Positions 18,544-27,342 of a stretch of DNA of 64,000 bases are shown here, piece after piece. The notes under the pieces are model-generated. The model was given only the letters and a program-made list of their open reading frames with translations, was not told the origin of the DNA and did no database searches. The DNA lies in assembly GCF_023017165.1 (NCBI RefSeq), contig NZ_JALKBW010000001.1, forward strand, positions 248,001 to 312,000, in the 5' to 3' direction. A program made the position numbers and the translations under genes. The DNA is from Gordonia alkaliphila. GTDB lineage: Bacteria; Actinomycetota; Actinomycetes; Mycobacteriales; Mycobacteriaceae. Each line of letters starts with the position of its first letter. Within the stretch, counting starts at the first letter, position 1.

Positions 18544-19731
18544 ATGAATCCCCGCCGCTCCCGCCTTCAGTCCCCCCGTCTCCGCAAGACACTGGCCGCG
18601 ACCACCGCCGTGGCCGCGCTGGCCGCGGGCGGCGTGGTGACAGCGACGCAGGCGTTCGCCGAGCCGGATACGGCTCAGCCCAGCCAGCCGAGCCGATCGG
18701 CGCCCGGCCAGACCGCGGGCGCGGTCTACGCCAACCAGCAGCTGCTCCAGGATTCGCTGCCGACCGCTGCGGCGGCGGGACAGCGGTACAGCTACTGGAC
18801 CACCGGCGTCGACGACAGCCTGCACTTGGCGATCGCCACCATCCTCGAACCCAAGGGCAAGGCACCCGCGGGGGGATGGCCGGTGGTGGTCAACGCTCCC
18901 GCCGGCTACGGCATCGCGGAGACCTGCAACGCCTCCAGCGGCCCGGTCGCCGGCAATCGCGACACCGTCGCCGCCTTGCTGCGCAACGGTTTCGCCGTCA
19001 TCACCCCGGACTACGGGATGGTCGGCGCCGGCACCTCGCCCCAGTACATCGATCATGCGGTGACCGCTCGCAACCTGCTCGACGCCGTCCTCGCCGGCGT
19101 CGTGGTCGACGGCTCGGTGGCCCCGCAGTGGGCGGTGCTCGGCGAAGCGCAGGGTGCTGCCGCCGCAATCGAGTTGGCGCGCAAGGGCACCCAGTGGCAG
19201 GGACGCGACAGCGACTTCCAGGGCGCCGTCGCCACCAGCATCCCGGCCGGCATCGACGTGCTGATCAGCGGCCTCAAGCCCTCCTCGCCCGCGGTCTCCG
19301 AGACGATCACCGCCGACGTGGTCTACGCGCTGGCCTCCCTGGAGGCCGACGACGTGGCCTCGGTGCTGTCGAAGACCGGCCAGCAGCTGGTCACCAAGGC
19401 GCAGACGATGTGCGCGCCCGACCTGCGCGACGCCGTGAAGGGTGTGGCCCTCGGCGATCTCGTCAGCAAGTCGGTGGCGTCGAGCCCGAAGCTGGCGGCG
19501 TCGCTGCGACGTTCACTCGCGTTGCCGCGCAACGGTTTCAGCCGTCCGCTGATGATGAGCCAGACGCTGCGCAACGACGCCAACCAGGTCCACGAGGCGC
19601 TGCGGTACCTGGCCGACGCACAGCTCGCCAGCAATAAGGTGACCGCGAAGACGTACTTCACGCCCGACGCCGCCGACGGTGATCGTCAGGAGAAGGCCGC
19701 CGTCCTCACCTACCTCGAGGGCCTGTTCTAG
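18544..19731 (+). CDS. Secreted lipase-fold protein lacking the nucleophile serine
   Basis: 395 residues: signal peptide (cleavage near AFA-EPDT, about residue 39), then an alpha/beta-hydrolase domain resembling the secretory lipase family (GWPVVVNAPAGYGIAETCNASSG; FAVITPDYGMVGAGTSPQYID). The nucleophile elbow, normally GxSxG, reads GEAQG, with alanine at residue 202 (codon GCG, one base from the serine codon TCG). The usual Ser nucleophile is therefore absent. Later conserved segments (ADVVYALASLEADDVA, TYLEGLF) are intact, so the gene is not otherwise degraded. Possible roles are a binding or scaffolding pseudo-enzyme; hydrolysis is unlikely. The ribosome-binding site is weak. Confidence 0.7.
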   Translation: MNPRRSRLQSPRLRKTLAATTAVAALAAGGVVTATQAFAEPDTAQPSQPSRSAPGQTAGAVYANQQLLQDSLPTAAAAGQRYSYWTTGVDDSLHLAIATILEPKGKAPAGGWPVVVNAPAGYGIAETCNASSGPVAGNRDTVAALLRNGFAVITPDYGMVGAGTSPQYIDHAVTARNLLDAVLAGVVVDGSVAPQWAVLGEAQGAAAAIELARKGTQWQGRDSDFQGAVATSIPAGIDVLISGLKPSSPAVSETITADVVYALASLEADDVASVLSKTGQQLVTKAQTMCAPDLRDAVKGVALGDLVSKSVASSPKLAASLRRSLALPRNGFSRPLMMSQTLRNDANQVHEALRYLADAQLASNKVTAKTYFTPDAADGDRQEKAAVLTYLEGLF

Positions 19732-19768
19732 GTCGCGGTCCGTCCGCGCGGGTCGGCGTCGACAGGCG

Positions 19769-20275
19769 TCAGGCCCGTGCGGAACCCCGGCAGGTGGACA
19801 CTTGCGGGTTCACCATGGGCACGAAGACCAACGCGCCGATGCGTTGCGTGATGCGGAAGTTCACCTGGCCCGCACCGGGGTGCAGGACGGCCTGCCACGT
19901 GATGCGGTTCGCGCGGGTAGGCACGCGCACCACGCCGCGCTTGCCGGTGGTCACGTTGTGCCAGTTCACCGTGGTCGACATGGTGTAGATCCCGGTGTTG
20001 GGCAGCAGCCCCTGCGGGCGCGGGCTGCTGGCAATCAGTTCGATCGCGGGCCCGGGCAGACCGTCGGACGGGAAGCGCACCTGATTCCACACGTCCACCG
20101 TGATCGGTACGCGGGGCGCCGGGAACGGGTTGGCACTGTCGCACCGGATGGTCTTGACGTAGTTGCGCAGTTCCGGCGCGGCCTGCGCCTCCCCCACCGC
20201 GACGCCTCCGGCGACGGTGGCGGCCGCGAGGGCCAGCGAGGCGAAGGGACGGACGAGGCGCGAGCGGCGGGACAT
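19769..20275 (-). CDS. Small secreted protein of unknown function
   Basis: 168 residues with a Sec signal peptide (basic MSRRSRLVR, hydrophobic core, cleavage near AQA-APEL, about residue 33). The mature part of about 135 residues looks beta-rich (VPITVDVWNQVRFPSDGLPG, TGIYTMSTTVNWHNV) with two cysteines about 120 residues apart that could form a disulfide. I do not recognise a family. It is convergent with the lipase-fold gene and divergent from the glycosylase gene across the 16-bp tandem repeat. Confidence 0.65.
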   Translation of the reverse strand: MSRRSRLVRPFASLALAAATVAGGVAVGEAQAAPELRNYVKTIRCDSANPFPAPRVPITVDVWNQVRFPSDGLPGPAIELIASSPRPQGLLPNTGIYTMSTTVNWHNVTTGKRGVVRVPTRANRITWQAVLHPGAGQVNFRITQRIGALVFVPMVNPQVSTCRGSARA

Positions 20276-20314
20276 GTCAGCAGAGTCTGCCAGCCCACCG
20301 ACGTCGCCGCGGCT

Positions 20315-20400
20315 GATTAGCCCCGAGCCCGATTAGCCCCGAGCCCGATTAGCCCCGAGCCCGATTAGCCCCGAGCCCGATTAGCCCCGAGCCCGATTAG
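20315..20400. repeat. 16-bp tandem repeat (5.4 copies) in a divergent promoter region
   Basis: GATTAGCCCCGAGCCC occurs five times without variation (20315-20394), followed by a partial GATTAG. The array fills the space between the divergent secreted-protein and glycosylase starts and ends 9 bases before the glycosylase ATG. The perfect copies indicate recent expansion. It is not a CRISPR array: there are no spacers. Confidence 0.95.
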
Positions 20401-20409
20401 CATGGCCTC

Positions 20410-20982
20410 ATGGCCGACCTACACCTGACGATGGATCCCGTCGCCGACGAGCTCATCTCCCGCGACCCGTTCGCCCTGCTCATCGGCGGGCTCTTGGATC
20501 AGCAGTTCCCGATGGAGCGCGCCTTCGCCGGACCGGTGAAGATCCTCGAGCGCTTCGGCACCCTCGACCCGGTCACGATCGCCGACGCTGACCCCGAGGA
20601 GTTCGCGGAGCTCTGCGCCACTCCCCCGGCGGTCCATCGTTACGGCCGATCCATGGCCGCGCGTATCCAGCAGTTGGCCCGGGTCGTCGTCGACGAGTAC
20701 GACGGCCACGCCGCGCGTGTCTGGACGGAGGCGACGACCGGCCGCGATCTGGCACGTCGCCTCGAGGGCCTGCCCGGCTACGGCAAGGCCAAGGTGAAGA
20801 TGTTCGTCGCCCTCCTGGGCAAACAACTCGACGTGCGCCCGGACGGCTGGGAGAAGATCGCCGGGGATTTCAGTGAGGACGGCTACCGGTCGATCGCCGA
20901 CGTGGTGGATCCGGAGTCGTTGCTGAAGGTCCGCGAATACAAGAAGGCCGCGAAGAAGCGGGCCGCCGCGGAAAAGGGCTGA
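20410..20982 (+). CDS. HhH-GPD base-excision repair family protein
   Basis: A 190-residue helix-hairpin-helix DNA glycosylase superfamily protein. The N-terminal part MDPVADELISRDPFALLIGGLLDQQ matches the entry helices, and the hairpin LEGLPGYGKAKVKMFVALLG (about 116-135) is followed by the region that carries the catalytic Asp in true glycosylases (KQLDVRPDGWEKIAGDF). No C-terminal Cys cluster is present. Substrate unknown. The start ATG 20410 has no clear ribosome-binding site because the tandem repeat occupies the leader; a leaderless or very short 5' UTR is possible. Confidence 0.75.
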   Translation: MADLHLTMDPVADELISRDPFALLIGGLLDQQFPMERAFAGPVKILERFGTLDPVTIADADPEEFAELCATPPAVHRYGRSMAARIQQLARVVVDEYDGHAARVWTEATTGRDLARRLEGLPGYGKAKVKMFVALLGKQLDVRPDGWEKIAGDFSEDGYRSIADVVDPESLLKVREYKKAAKKRAAAEKG

Positions 20983-21066
20983 TGCGAAATAGGGGGTCGA
21001 CGCCGACACGGTCCCCGTCGGCCGAGGGGGTTGTTGTGACCATCGGTAACGGTAGAGTTCTGGCCT

Positions 21067-22095
21067 ATGAGTAAGCTGCCCGACCCCCGTGGCCTGGTGA
21101 CCACGCCGATCCGGCTCGGTTTCGCGGCCACCGGCGTGGTGCTGAGCACCATCGAGTCGACGATCAACGTGGCCCGAGTGGCTGCCAACAGCATCGAGTC
21201 CGAGGTCAACAGCGCGCTCGGTCTCCAGGGCGAGGGCGAGGTCGCGACGGTCCGCGCGCCGCTGGTGATTCTGGCGCAGGTCGCCGACCTGATGAGCCCC
21301 GATCGTCCCTTCGGCCGACTCCTGGCCACCGGGGGGCCGCTGGATCGGCTGATCAAGCCGGGCGGTGTAATCGACCGGTTGACGGCGCCGGACGGACTTC
21401 TCGAGAAGCTCACCGAGCGCGGCGGCCTGCTCGATCAGATGACCGACGAGAAGGGCGCGCTGATGCGCATCGCCGCCAAGGACGGCCCGATCGACCGGCT
21501 CACCCGGGCCGGCGGCGTCGTCGACCAGTTCACCGAGAACGACGGCATCCTCGATCGCCTCACGCAGCCGGGCGGCGCCATCGACCTGCTGACCGACGAG
21601 AACGGCGCCCTGATGCGCATCGCCGCCAAGGACGGTCCGCTGGACCGTCTGACGCGGGCGGGCGGGGTGATCGATCAGATCACCGAGAACGAGGGCATCC
21701 TGGAACGACTGACCAGCCAGGGCGGCGTCATCGACAAGCTGACCGCGCCCGACGGCGTGTTGACCAAGCTCGCCCAGCCGGGCGGCGTGCTCGATCGCGC
21801 GGCCAGCGACGAGGGCCTGCTCGACCAGCTCGTCGGCGAGGGCGGCGCGCTGGAGCAGATCATCGCCCCGGACGGTCCGCTAGACAAGTTCGCCGAGCTG
21901 TCCGACACGCTGGCCGCTCTGCCGTCGAACCTGTCCGCGATGCAGGAGACCGTCGACCATCTCAACGAGGTGGTCGAGCTACTGAATCGATCGGTGGCGC
22001 CGATCGGCGGGCTCGCCGACCGTCTGCCCAAGCGGTTGACTCGCGGCACTCCGCGCGGCATCAGCGCGGCGACCGTCGACGACTACATCGAGTAG
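21067..22095 (+). CDS. Decapeptide-repeat protein
   Basis: 342 residues. Residues 1-89 include a helical, weakly hydrophobic N-terminus (TPIRLGFAATGVVLSTIEST). Residues 90-279 are nineteen back-to-back 10-residue repeats with consensus G-hydrophobic-hydrophobic-D-R/K-L-T-x-x-G/D, for example GVIDRLTAPD and GPLDRLTRAG. Repeats 4-8 and 9-13 are almost identical 50-residue blocks, a recent internal duplication. The remainder is a helical region (MQETVDHLNEVVELLNRS) and a basic tail. There is no signal peptide. I do not recognise a characterised family; a solenoid or coiled scaffold is plausible. Confidence 0.75.
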   Translation: MSKLPDPRGLVTTPIRLGFAATGVVLSTIESTINVARVAANSIESEVNSALGLQGEGEVATVRAPLVILAQVADLMSPDRPFGRLLATGGPLDRLIKPGGVIDRLTAPDGLLEKLTERGGLLDQMTDEKGALMRIAAKDGPIDRLTRAGGVVDQFTENDGILDRLTQPGGAIDLLTDENGALMRIAAKDGPLDRLTRAGGVIDQITENEGILERLTSQGGVIDKLTAPDGVLTKLAQPGGVLDRAASDEGLLDQLVGEGGALEQIIAPDGPLDKFAELSDTLAALPSNLSAMQETVDHLNEVVELLNRSVAPIGGLADRLPKRLTRGTPRGISAATVDDYIE

Positions 22096-22119
22096 CCGCG
22101 ACGGTCGCGCGCTCAGGTC

Positions 22120-22154
22120 ACGTCAGGACTTGGTGAAACGTCAGGACTTGGCGA
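22120..22154. repeat. 17-bp tandem duplication at the aldehyde dehydrogenase stop codon
   Basis: ACGTCAGGACTTGGTGA (22120-22136) and ACGTCAGGACTTGGCGA (22138-22154) are near-identical, with one mismatch. The second copy contains the dehydrogenase stop codon and last codons; the first lies just downstream of it. Confidence 0.8.
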
Positions 22155-23514
22155 TACGACGCAGACGCAGGTTGGCGAACTCGCCCAGTCCCCACGGACC
22201 GAGTTCCCGGCCGTAACCGGACGCCTTGACGCCGCCGAAGGGCAGGCCGGGCAGCGACGTGCCGTGCTCGTTGACCATGGCCATGCCGACGTCGAGCCGG
22301 TCGGCGATGGCGCTGGCGCGCTCGACGTCCGAGCTCCAGACCGAGCCGGACAGTCCGTAGTCGACGTCGTTGGCCAAGGCGACGGCCTCCTCGTCGCTGC
22401 TCACCGAATAGACCATCGCCACCGGGCCGAAGACCTCTTCGGAGTACACGTCCATGTCCGGGGTCACGCCGGTGAGCACGGCCGGGGCCATGAAGGCGCC
22501 GGGGCCCTCGAGCGCTGCCCCGCCGGTGTGCAGGGTCGCGCCCTGCGCGACGGCACGCTGGACCTGGCCGACCACCTGGTCGCGCGCCGCCACCGACGAC
22601 AGCGGACCGATGGCGGTACCGGGATCGGTCGGGTCGCCGACCGCCATGGCCTCCACCGCGGCCGTCAGGTTGGCCACGAAGCCGTCGTAGAGGTCCTCGT
22701 GCACGATGAACCGCTTGGGCGAGTTGCAGGCCTGGCCGCAGTTCATCATCCGGCGCGCGGCGGCGCCCGCGGCGGTGGCCGCCACATCCGGGGTGTCCAG
22801 GAGGATGAAGGCGTCCGAACCGCCGAGTTCGAGCACCGACTTCTTCAAGTGCGCGGCCGCGGTCTGCGCGACCGCCGCGCCGGCCCGGCCGCTGCCGGTC
22901 AGCGAGACGCCCTGGATCCGCTTGTCGGCGATCATCGTCGCGGCCTGCTCGTTGCTCGCGTACACGTTGATGTACGCATCGCGCGGCACCCCCGCGGCGT
23001 GCGCGATCTCTTCCATCACCTGCGACGACGCGGCGCAGATCGGGGCGTGCTTGAGGACGATGGTGTTGCCCAGCAACAGGTTCGGGGCCGCGAAGCGCGC
23101 CACCTGGTAGTACGGGAAGTTCCACGGCATGATGCCCAGCAGCGGTCCGACCGACTCGCGGGTGACGGTGGAGCTCGCGGCGCCCTGCGGGGCGAGTTCC
23201 TCGGTCTCCAGCAGCGCCGGACCGTGTTCGGCGTACCAGTCGTAGATCATGGCGGTCAGGGCGAGTTCGCCCTGGGCCTGGTTGAGCGGCTTGCCCATCT
23301 CGCGCGCGATGATGGCGGCCAGTTCGTCGGCCCGATCGCGGTAGGCCTGCGCGGTGTCGCGGAGCATGCGCACCCGCTCGTCGATCGGCGACAGCCGCCA
23401 TTGCGCGTACGCGGCGGCCGAGCGTGCGAGGACGTCTTGGACGTCCGCGTCGCTCATGGTGTCGAAGGTGCGTTCCACGGTTCCGGTGGCCGGATTCTCA
23501 GTGACGTAGCTCAT
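22141..23514 (-). CDS. NAD(P)-dependent succinate-semialdehyde dehydrogenase-type aldehyde dehydrogenase
   Basis: A 457-residue aldehyde dehydrogenase, the length of the short GabD1/Sad subgroup. Visible: IMPWNFPYYQVARFAAPNLLLGN, NAD-binding GVSLTGSGRAGAAVA, general-base glutamate in LELGGSD, catalytic cysteine in NCGQACNSPKRFIV, and the C-terminal PFGGVKASGYGREL. It likely oxidises succinic semialdehyde or a similar short aldehyde to the acid in the cytoplasm. The start ATG 23514 (MSYVTENPATG) is the standard N-terminus. It is 10 bases downstream of the acyltransferase-like gene on the same strand, so probably cotranscribed. Confidence 0.85.
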   Translation of the reverse strand: MSYVTENPATGTVERTFDTMSDADVQDVLARSAAAYAQWRLSPIDERVRMLRDTAQAYRDRADELAAIIAREMGKPLNQAQGELALTAMIYDWYAEHGPALLETEELAPQGAASSTVTRESVGPLLGIMPWNFPYYQVARFAAPNLLLGNTIVLKHAPICAASSQVMEEIAHAAGVPRDAYINVYASNEQAATMIADKRIQGVSLTGSGRAGAAVAQTAAAHLKKSVLELGGSDAFILLDTPDVAATAAGAAARRMMNCGQACNSPKRFIVHEDLYDGFVANLTAAVEAMAVGDPTDPGTAIGPLSSVAARDQVVGQVQRAVAQGATLHTGGAALEGPGAFMAPAVLTGVTPDMDVYSEEVFGPVAMVYSVSSDEEAVALANDVDYGLSGSVWSSDVERASAIADRLDVGMAMVNEHGTSLPGLPFGGVKASGYGRELGPWGLGEFANLRLRRIAKS

Positions 23515-23523
23515 GCCTGGACC

Positions 23524-24831
23524 CTAACCGTCCAGAGCAGCCGCCAACAGGGGGACCAGGCAATCGGCATCGACGGCATCCGGGTCTGTGGTGATCGACA
23601 CCGCGACGACCCCGCCGATGGCGTGCACCCCAATGGTCATCGCGTGCGCTGCCGACAGCGCCGGGAAACCCGCGGTGAACAGGACGGCCCCGCCCGCGAG
23701 GGTCAGATCGGCCGGTCCACGGTGCACCGAGGAGACCACCGTGGCCCCGACCACGGCGGCGGGGGCGACGTCGGTGGGCGTCAGCCGCACCGCCAACGCC
23801 CGCAGCACCGCCGGGGTGGCCGCTGCGGCGCGCCGTTCGAGCCGCCGCCCCGCCGTCTGGTCCCGCTCCCGCGCGGCGCGGATCTGGGCGTCGATGGCCC
23901 GCACCCGTTGGGCCCGTGCGAGTTCCGGGTGCAGCCGGATGCCGGCGTTGTGGAAGTTGTTGCGGCCCTGCCGCTGTCGGTCCGAACTTGGTTCGCGGCC
24001 GACGGTGAGTTCGACGGCCGACGTGGTGTCGTCGATGCCGAGGTTCCTGCCGAGGACCTCCGCGAGCCGCGCGAGCACCGAGACGGTGACCGTGGCGCCG
24101 TCTATGCGCAGTGCGGACGCATCGGCCACGACCACGTCGATCCGACGTCGATCACCGGCGACCCGATTGAGCACGGTGGCCGCGGTGGCCGGCGAGCCCG
24201 GTTCGGCGGCGTCGGAGGCAGCGGAATCGACGGCGGACCGGCGCCAGGCCCCGATCCCGAGCGCCATCCCGGCGGCCACGCGCGCCGGCGCGGCGACGGC
24301 GCCGCCGACCACCGCGAGCAGGCCCGGCGGCGGTCCCGCCGGCGACGGGGGTTCGTCGACCGGCTCGGGACCCAGCAGCGCTCGGGCGAGATCGGCCACA
24401 CCCCGTCCGTCGGCGAGGGCGTGCGAGACCTGCAGCACCACCACCCACGCGAGACCCGCCGCGCGGGGCACCCCCTCGACCGGCCCGACGAGGTGGAGCC
24501 GCCAGGTGTGTGCGGTGGCGTCGAGGCGGTCGGTGAGCAGCCCGGCCACCGCCGCCCGGCAGTCGTCCCACGACCGGGGGCCGGGGTGATGTCGGAACTG
24601 GGCGTCCACGACGGGTGCGGCGCACCACCGCGGGAACGCGAGATCGTGGCGGGCCGGCGCCACCCGCAGGTGCAGCCGCGGAAGTCGGTCAGCCCGCGCC
24701 CGCAGTGCGGAGAGGATCTCGGCGGCTGCGCAATCGCGTTCCGCGGCAAAGCAATACAGCGCGAACTGGTCGGTCGCGCTGTATTGCGCACGCCAGAACA
24801 TGTCGGCGTCCTGCGGGGCCAACTCGGTCAA
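23524..24831 (-). CDS. Wax ester synthase/diacylglycerol acyltransferase-like protein
   Basis: 435 residues resembling the WS/DGAT family, which esterifies acyl-CoA to alcohols or diacylglycerol. The N-terminus LTELAPQDADMFWRAQ matches the start of the family, and the active-site motif HHxxxDG appears as SHALADG (the second, catalytic histidine and the DG are kept; the first histidine is Ser). The C-terminal part (VVGATVVSSVHRGPADLTLAGG) fits the second subdomain. The start is TTG 24831 with a strong AGGAGG site 5 bases away. Sequence outside the motif is divergent, so activity is uncertain. Divergent from the thiolase-hydratase gene. Confidence 0.7.
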   Translation of the reverse strand: MTELAPQDADMFWRAQYSATDQFALYCFAAERDCAAAEILSALRARADRLPRLHLRVAPARHDLAFPRWCAAPVVDAQFRHHPGPRSWDDCRAAVAGLLTDRLDATAHTWRLHLVGPVEGVPRAAGLAWVVVLQVSHALADGRGVADLARALLGPEPVDEPPSPAGPPPGLLAVVGGAVAAPARVAAGMALGIGAWRRSAVDSAASDAAEPGSPATAATVLNRVAGDRRRIDVVVADASALRIDGATVTVSVLARLAEVLGRNLGIDDTTSAVELTVGREPSSDRQRQGRNNFHNAGIRLHPELARAQRVRAIDAQIRAARERDQTAGRRLERRAAAATPAVLRALAVRLTPTDVAPAAVVGATVVSSVHRGPADLTLAGGAVLFTAGFPALSAAHAMTIGVHAIGGVVAVSITTDPDAVDADCLVPLLAAALDG

Positions 24832-24901
24832 CGCACCTCCTCTCTCGCTCGGGCGACGTCGCCCGTAGGGTCCGAGTACTACCGTACGAGGGAGCACGCA
24901 C

Positions 24902-27286
24902 ATGCCTGATGAGAGCACGTTGATCCACGGAGTCGATCCGTCCACCCCGGTGATCGTCGGGGTGGGGCAGGCCGCCGAGCGGCCCGACGACGCCGACTAT
25001 GCGGCGCTGAGCGAGGCCGACCTGGCCGCGCGGGCCGTGCGCGCAGCGCTGGCCGATGCGGGCGCCGCGACAGATCTGGCGGCCGCCGTGGACGTGGTGG
25101 CGGCGACGCGCTCCTTCGAGATCTCCAGTCCCGCAGCGCAATCGCCGTTCGGTCGGCCGGACAACCTGCCGCGGGCCGTGTCGGCGCGCACCGGCATGAA
25201 CCCGCGCCGAGCCGTCGCCGAGATCACCGGCGGCCAGAGCCCGCAGCACCTGGTCAACGAGTTCGGCGCCGAGATCGCCGCCGGCCGGTGCGGTCCGACT
25301 CTGCTCTTCGGCGCCGAGGTGATGTCGACGGTGCGGCAGGCGCTGGCCGGCCGCATCGATCCGGCGCCCGACTACACCGAGGAGGTCGGCGGGCAGCTCG
25401 AGGACCGCGGCTTCGGCATCGCCGGGCTCACCTCGGTGGAATCGGTCAAGCACGGGGTGATGCTGCCGATCCACCAGTACGCCCTGCTCGAGAACGCCCG
25501 CCGGCACCGCCTGGGTCTGTCCGCGGCGGAGTACGCGCAGCAGATGGGCGAGCTGTTCGCCCCGATGACCGCGGTGGCCGCCCGCAATCCGTACGCGGCG
25601 GCGCCCCGCGAGCACACCGCCGCCGAACTGGCGACGCCCGGGGAGAACAACCGCGTCGTCGCGACCCCGTACACGCGGCGCCTGATCGCGCGCGACCACG
25701 TGAACCAGGCGGCCGCGGTGCTGATGATGTCCGTCGGCGAGGCGGCGGCCGCCGGGATCGATCCGACCCGCTGGGTGTTCCTGCACGGCCACGCCGACGC
25801 CGCCGAGGCCCCCGTGTTGGAGCGCCCGGAGCTATCGGCGACCCCAGCCTCCGATGCCGCGCTGGCGCAGGCCCTGGACATGGCCGGCGTCGGCCCCGAC
25901 GACATCGCCGCCTTCGACCTCTACAGTTGCTTCCCCATCGTCGTATCGACGGTGGCCGACGCGCTGGGATTGCGCGCCGATGACCCGCGCGGGTTGACCG
26001 CGACCGGCGGGCTGCCGTACTTCGGCGGCCCCGGCAACAACTATTCGATGCACGGTATCGCCGAGATCGTCGACCGGGTGCGCAGCGCCCCGGGCACCCG
26101 CGGTCTGGTGACCGCCAACGGCGGCCTGCTGAGCAAGATGTCGGTGGGCGTGTACTCCACCGCGCCCGCACCGTGGCGTCCGTCCCGCTCGGCGGCGCTG
26201 CAGGAATGCCTGGACCGCGGTCCGCGGATCCCACTGTCCCGCTTCCCCGACGGGCCCGCGACGGTGGAGTCGTTCACCGTCCTCGACCCCGATCGCGACG
26301 CGCCCGTCGGCGTGGTGGTCGGCCGGTTGGAGGACGGCTCCCGGTTCATCGGCCTGGCCGACCCTAACGACGCTGTACTGGCCGAGCGTCTCCTGGGCGA
26401 TCCGATCGGCACGCCGATCTGGGTGCGCTCGTCGCCGACGCGCAACACCGTGACCGTCGACGAGAACACCATGGAGCGGCTGCACCCGCGGCGTGCGGTG
26501 GGCTTCCGCGACGACTACTCGGACGTGATCGTGCGGCGCGACGGCCACCTGCTGGAGATCGTCATCAACCGGCCGCAGGCGCGGAACGCGCTGACCGCGC
26601 ACACGAATCAAGAGCTGGACGAGATCTTCGACGCCTACTTCGCCGACCCGGACCTGTGGGTGGCGATCCTGACCGGCGCGGGCGAGAAGGCGTTCTCGTC
26701 GGGCAACGACCTCGCGGCCAGCGCCGGCGGCGGCGGACTCGCGACCCCGGCCAACGGTTTCGGCGGCCTCACGTCGCGGCGGCACAAGCCGAAGCCGATC
26801 ATCGCCGCGGTCAACGGTTTCGCTCTCGGCGGCGGCCTGGAGGTGGCCCTGGCCTGCCACCTGATCGTCGCCGACGAGCACGCCACGTTCGGGTTGCCCG
26901 AGGTGAAGGTCGGGCTGGTCGCCGCCGCGGGCGGTCTGGTCCGGCTGCCGCGGGTGCTCCCGCCCGCGCTGGCCCGCGACCTGATCCTCACCGGCCGCCG
27001 TCTGACGGCCGCCGAAGCCCTCACCCACGGGTTGGTCTCCCGCGTGGCCGCACCGGGCGGAGTGCTCGACCTGGCCCGCGAGGTGGCCGCCGAGGTGCTG
27101 GCGGCCTCCCCCACGGCGGTGCGCGCCTCGTTGTCGACGATGGCCGACGCCGAAACGCAGCCCGACACCGTGCAGGCGGTGCAGGACAGCCTGGCGGTGC
27201 TGGACGAGATCCTGGTCAGCACGGACACTCGCGAGGGCATCCTGGCATTCGTGCAGAAGCGGGAGCCTCGCTGGACCGGCCGCTGA
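24902..27286 (+). CDS. Fusion of thiolase-like acyltransferase and enoyl-CoA hydratase
   Basis: 794 residues. Residues 1 to about 510 belong to the thiolase-like group annotated as acetyl-CoA acetyltransferase in mycobacteria; the canonical nucleophilic cysteine region reads ITGGQSPQHLVNE with no cysteine, while the C-terminal SKMSVGVYS replaces the usual His motif. Residues about 535-794 are a crotonase: oxyanion residues in SSGNDLA and AVNGFALGGGLEVA, with both catalytic glutamates kept (E647 and E667, 20 apart as in hydratases). The hydratase half should be active; the thiolase half may bind CoA or act differently. Start ATG 24902 has GAGGGAG upstream. Confidence 0.8.
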   Translation: MPDESTLIHGVDPSTPVIVGVGQAAERPDDADYAALSEADLAARAVRAALADAGAATDLAAAVDVVAATRSFEISSPAAQSPFGRPDNLPRAVSARTGMNPRRAVAEITGGQSPQHLVNEFGAEIAAGRCGPTLLFGAEVMSTVRQALAGRIDPAPDYTEEVGGQLEDRGFGIAGLTSVESVKHGVMLPIHQYALLENARRHRLGLSAAEYAQQMGELFAPMTAVAARNPYAAAPREHTAAELATPGENNRVVATPYTRRLIARDHVNQAAAVLMMSVGEAAAAGIDPTRWVFLHGHADAAEAPVLERPELSATPASDAALAQALDMAGVGPDDIAAFDLYSCFPIVVSTVADALGLRADDPRGLTATGGLPYFGGPGNNYSMHGIAEIVDRVRSAPGTRGLVTANGGLLSKMSVGVYSTAPAPWRPSRSAALQECLDRGPRIPLSRFPDGPATVESFTVLDPDRDAPVGVVVGRLEDGSRFIGLADPNDAVLAERLLGDPIGTPIWVRSSPTRNTVTVDENTMERLHPRRAVGFRDDYSDVIVRRDGHLLEIVINRPQARNALTAHTNQELDEIFDAYFADPDLWVAILTGAGEKAFSSGNDLAASAGGGGLATPANGFGGLTSRRHKPKPIIAAVNGFALGGGLEVALACHLIVADEHATFGLPEVKVGLVAAAGGLVRLPRVLPPALARDLILTGRRLTAAEALTHGLVSRVAAPGGVLDLAREVAAEVLAASPTAVRASLSTMADAETQPDTVQAVQDSLAVLDEILVSTDTREGILAFVQKREPRWTGR

Positions 27287-27342
27287 TCGCGAAACTGCGT
27301 ACCGTGGACGTCGAATACGTTCGCGATCGGCGAGGAGCGCCC

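Noticed and set aside
20315-20400. CRISPR array
   Set aside because: The 16-bp units are directly adjacent with no spacers and no cas genes are nearby.
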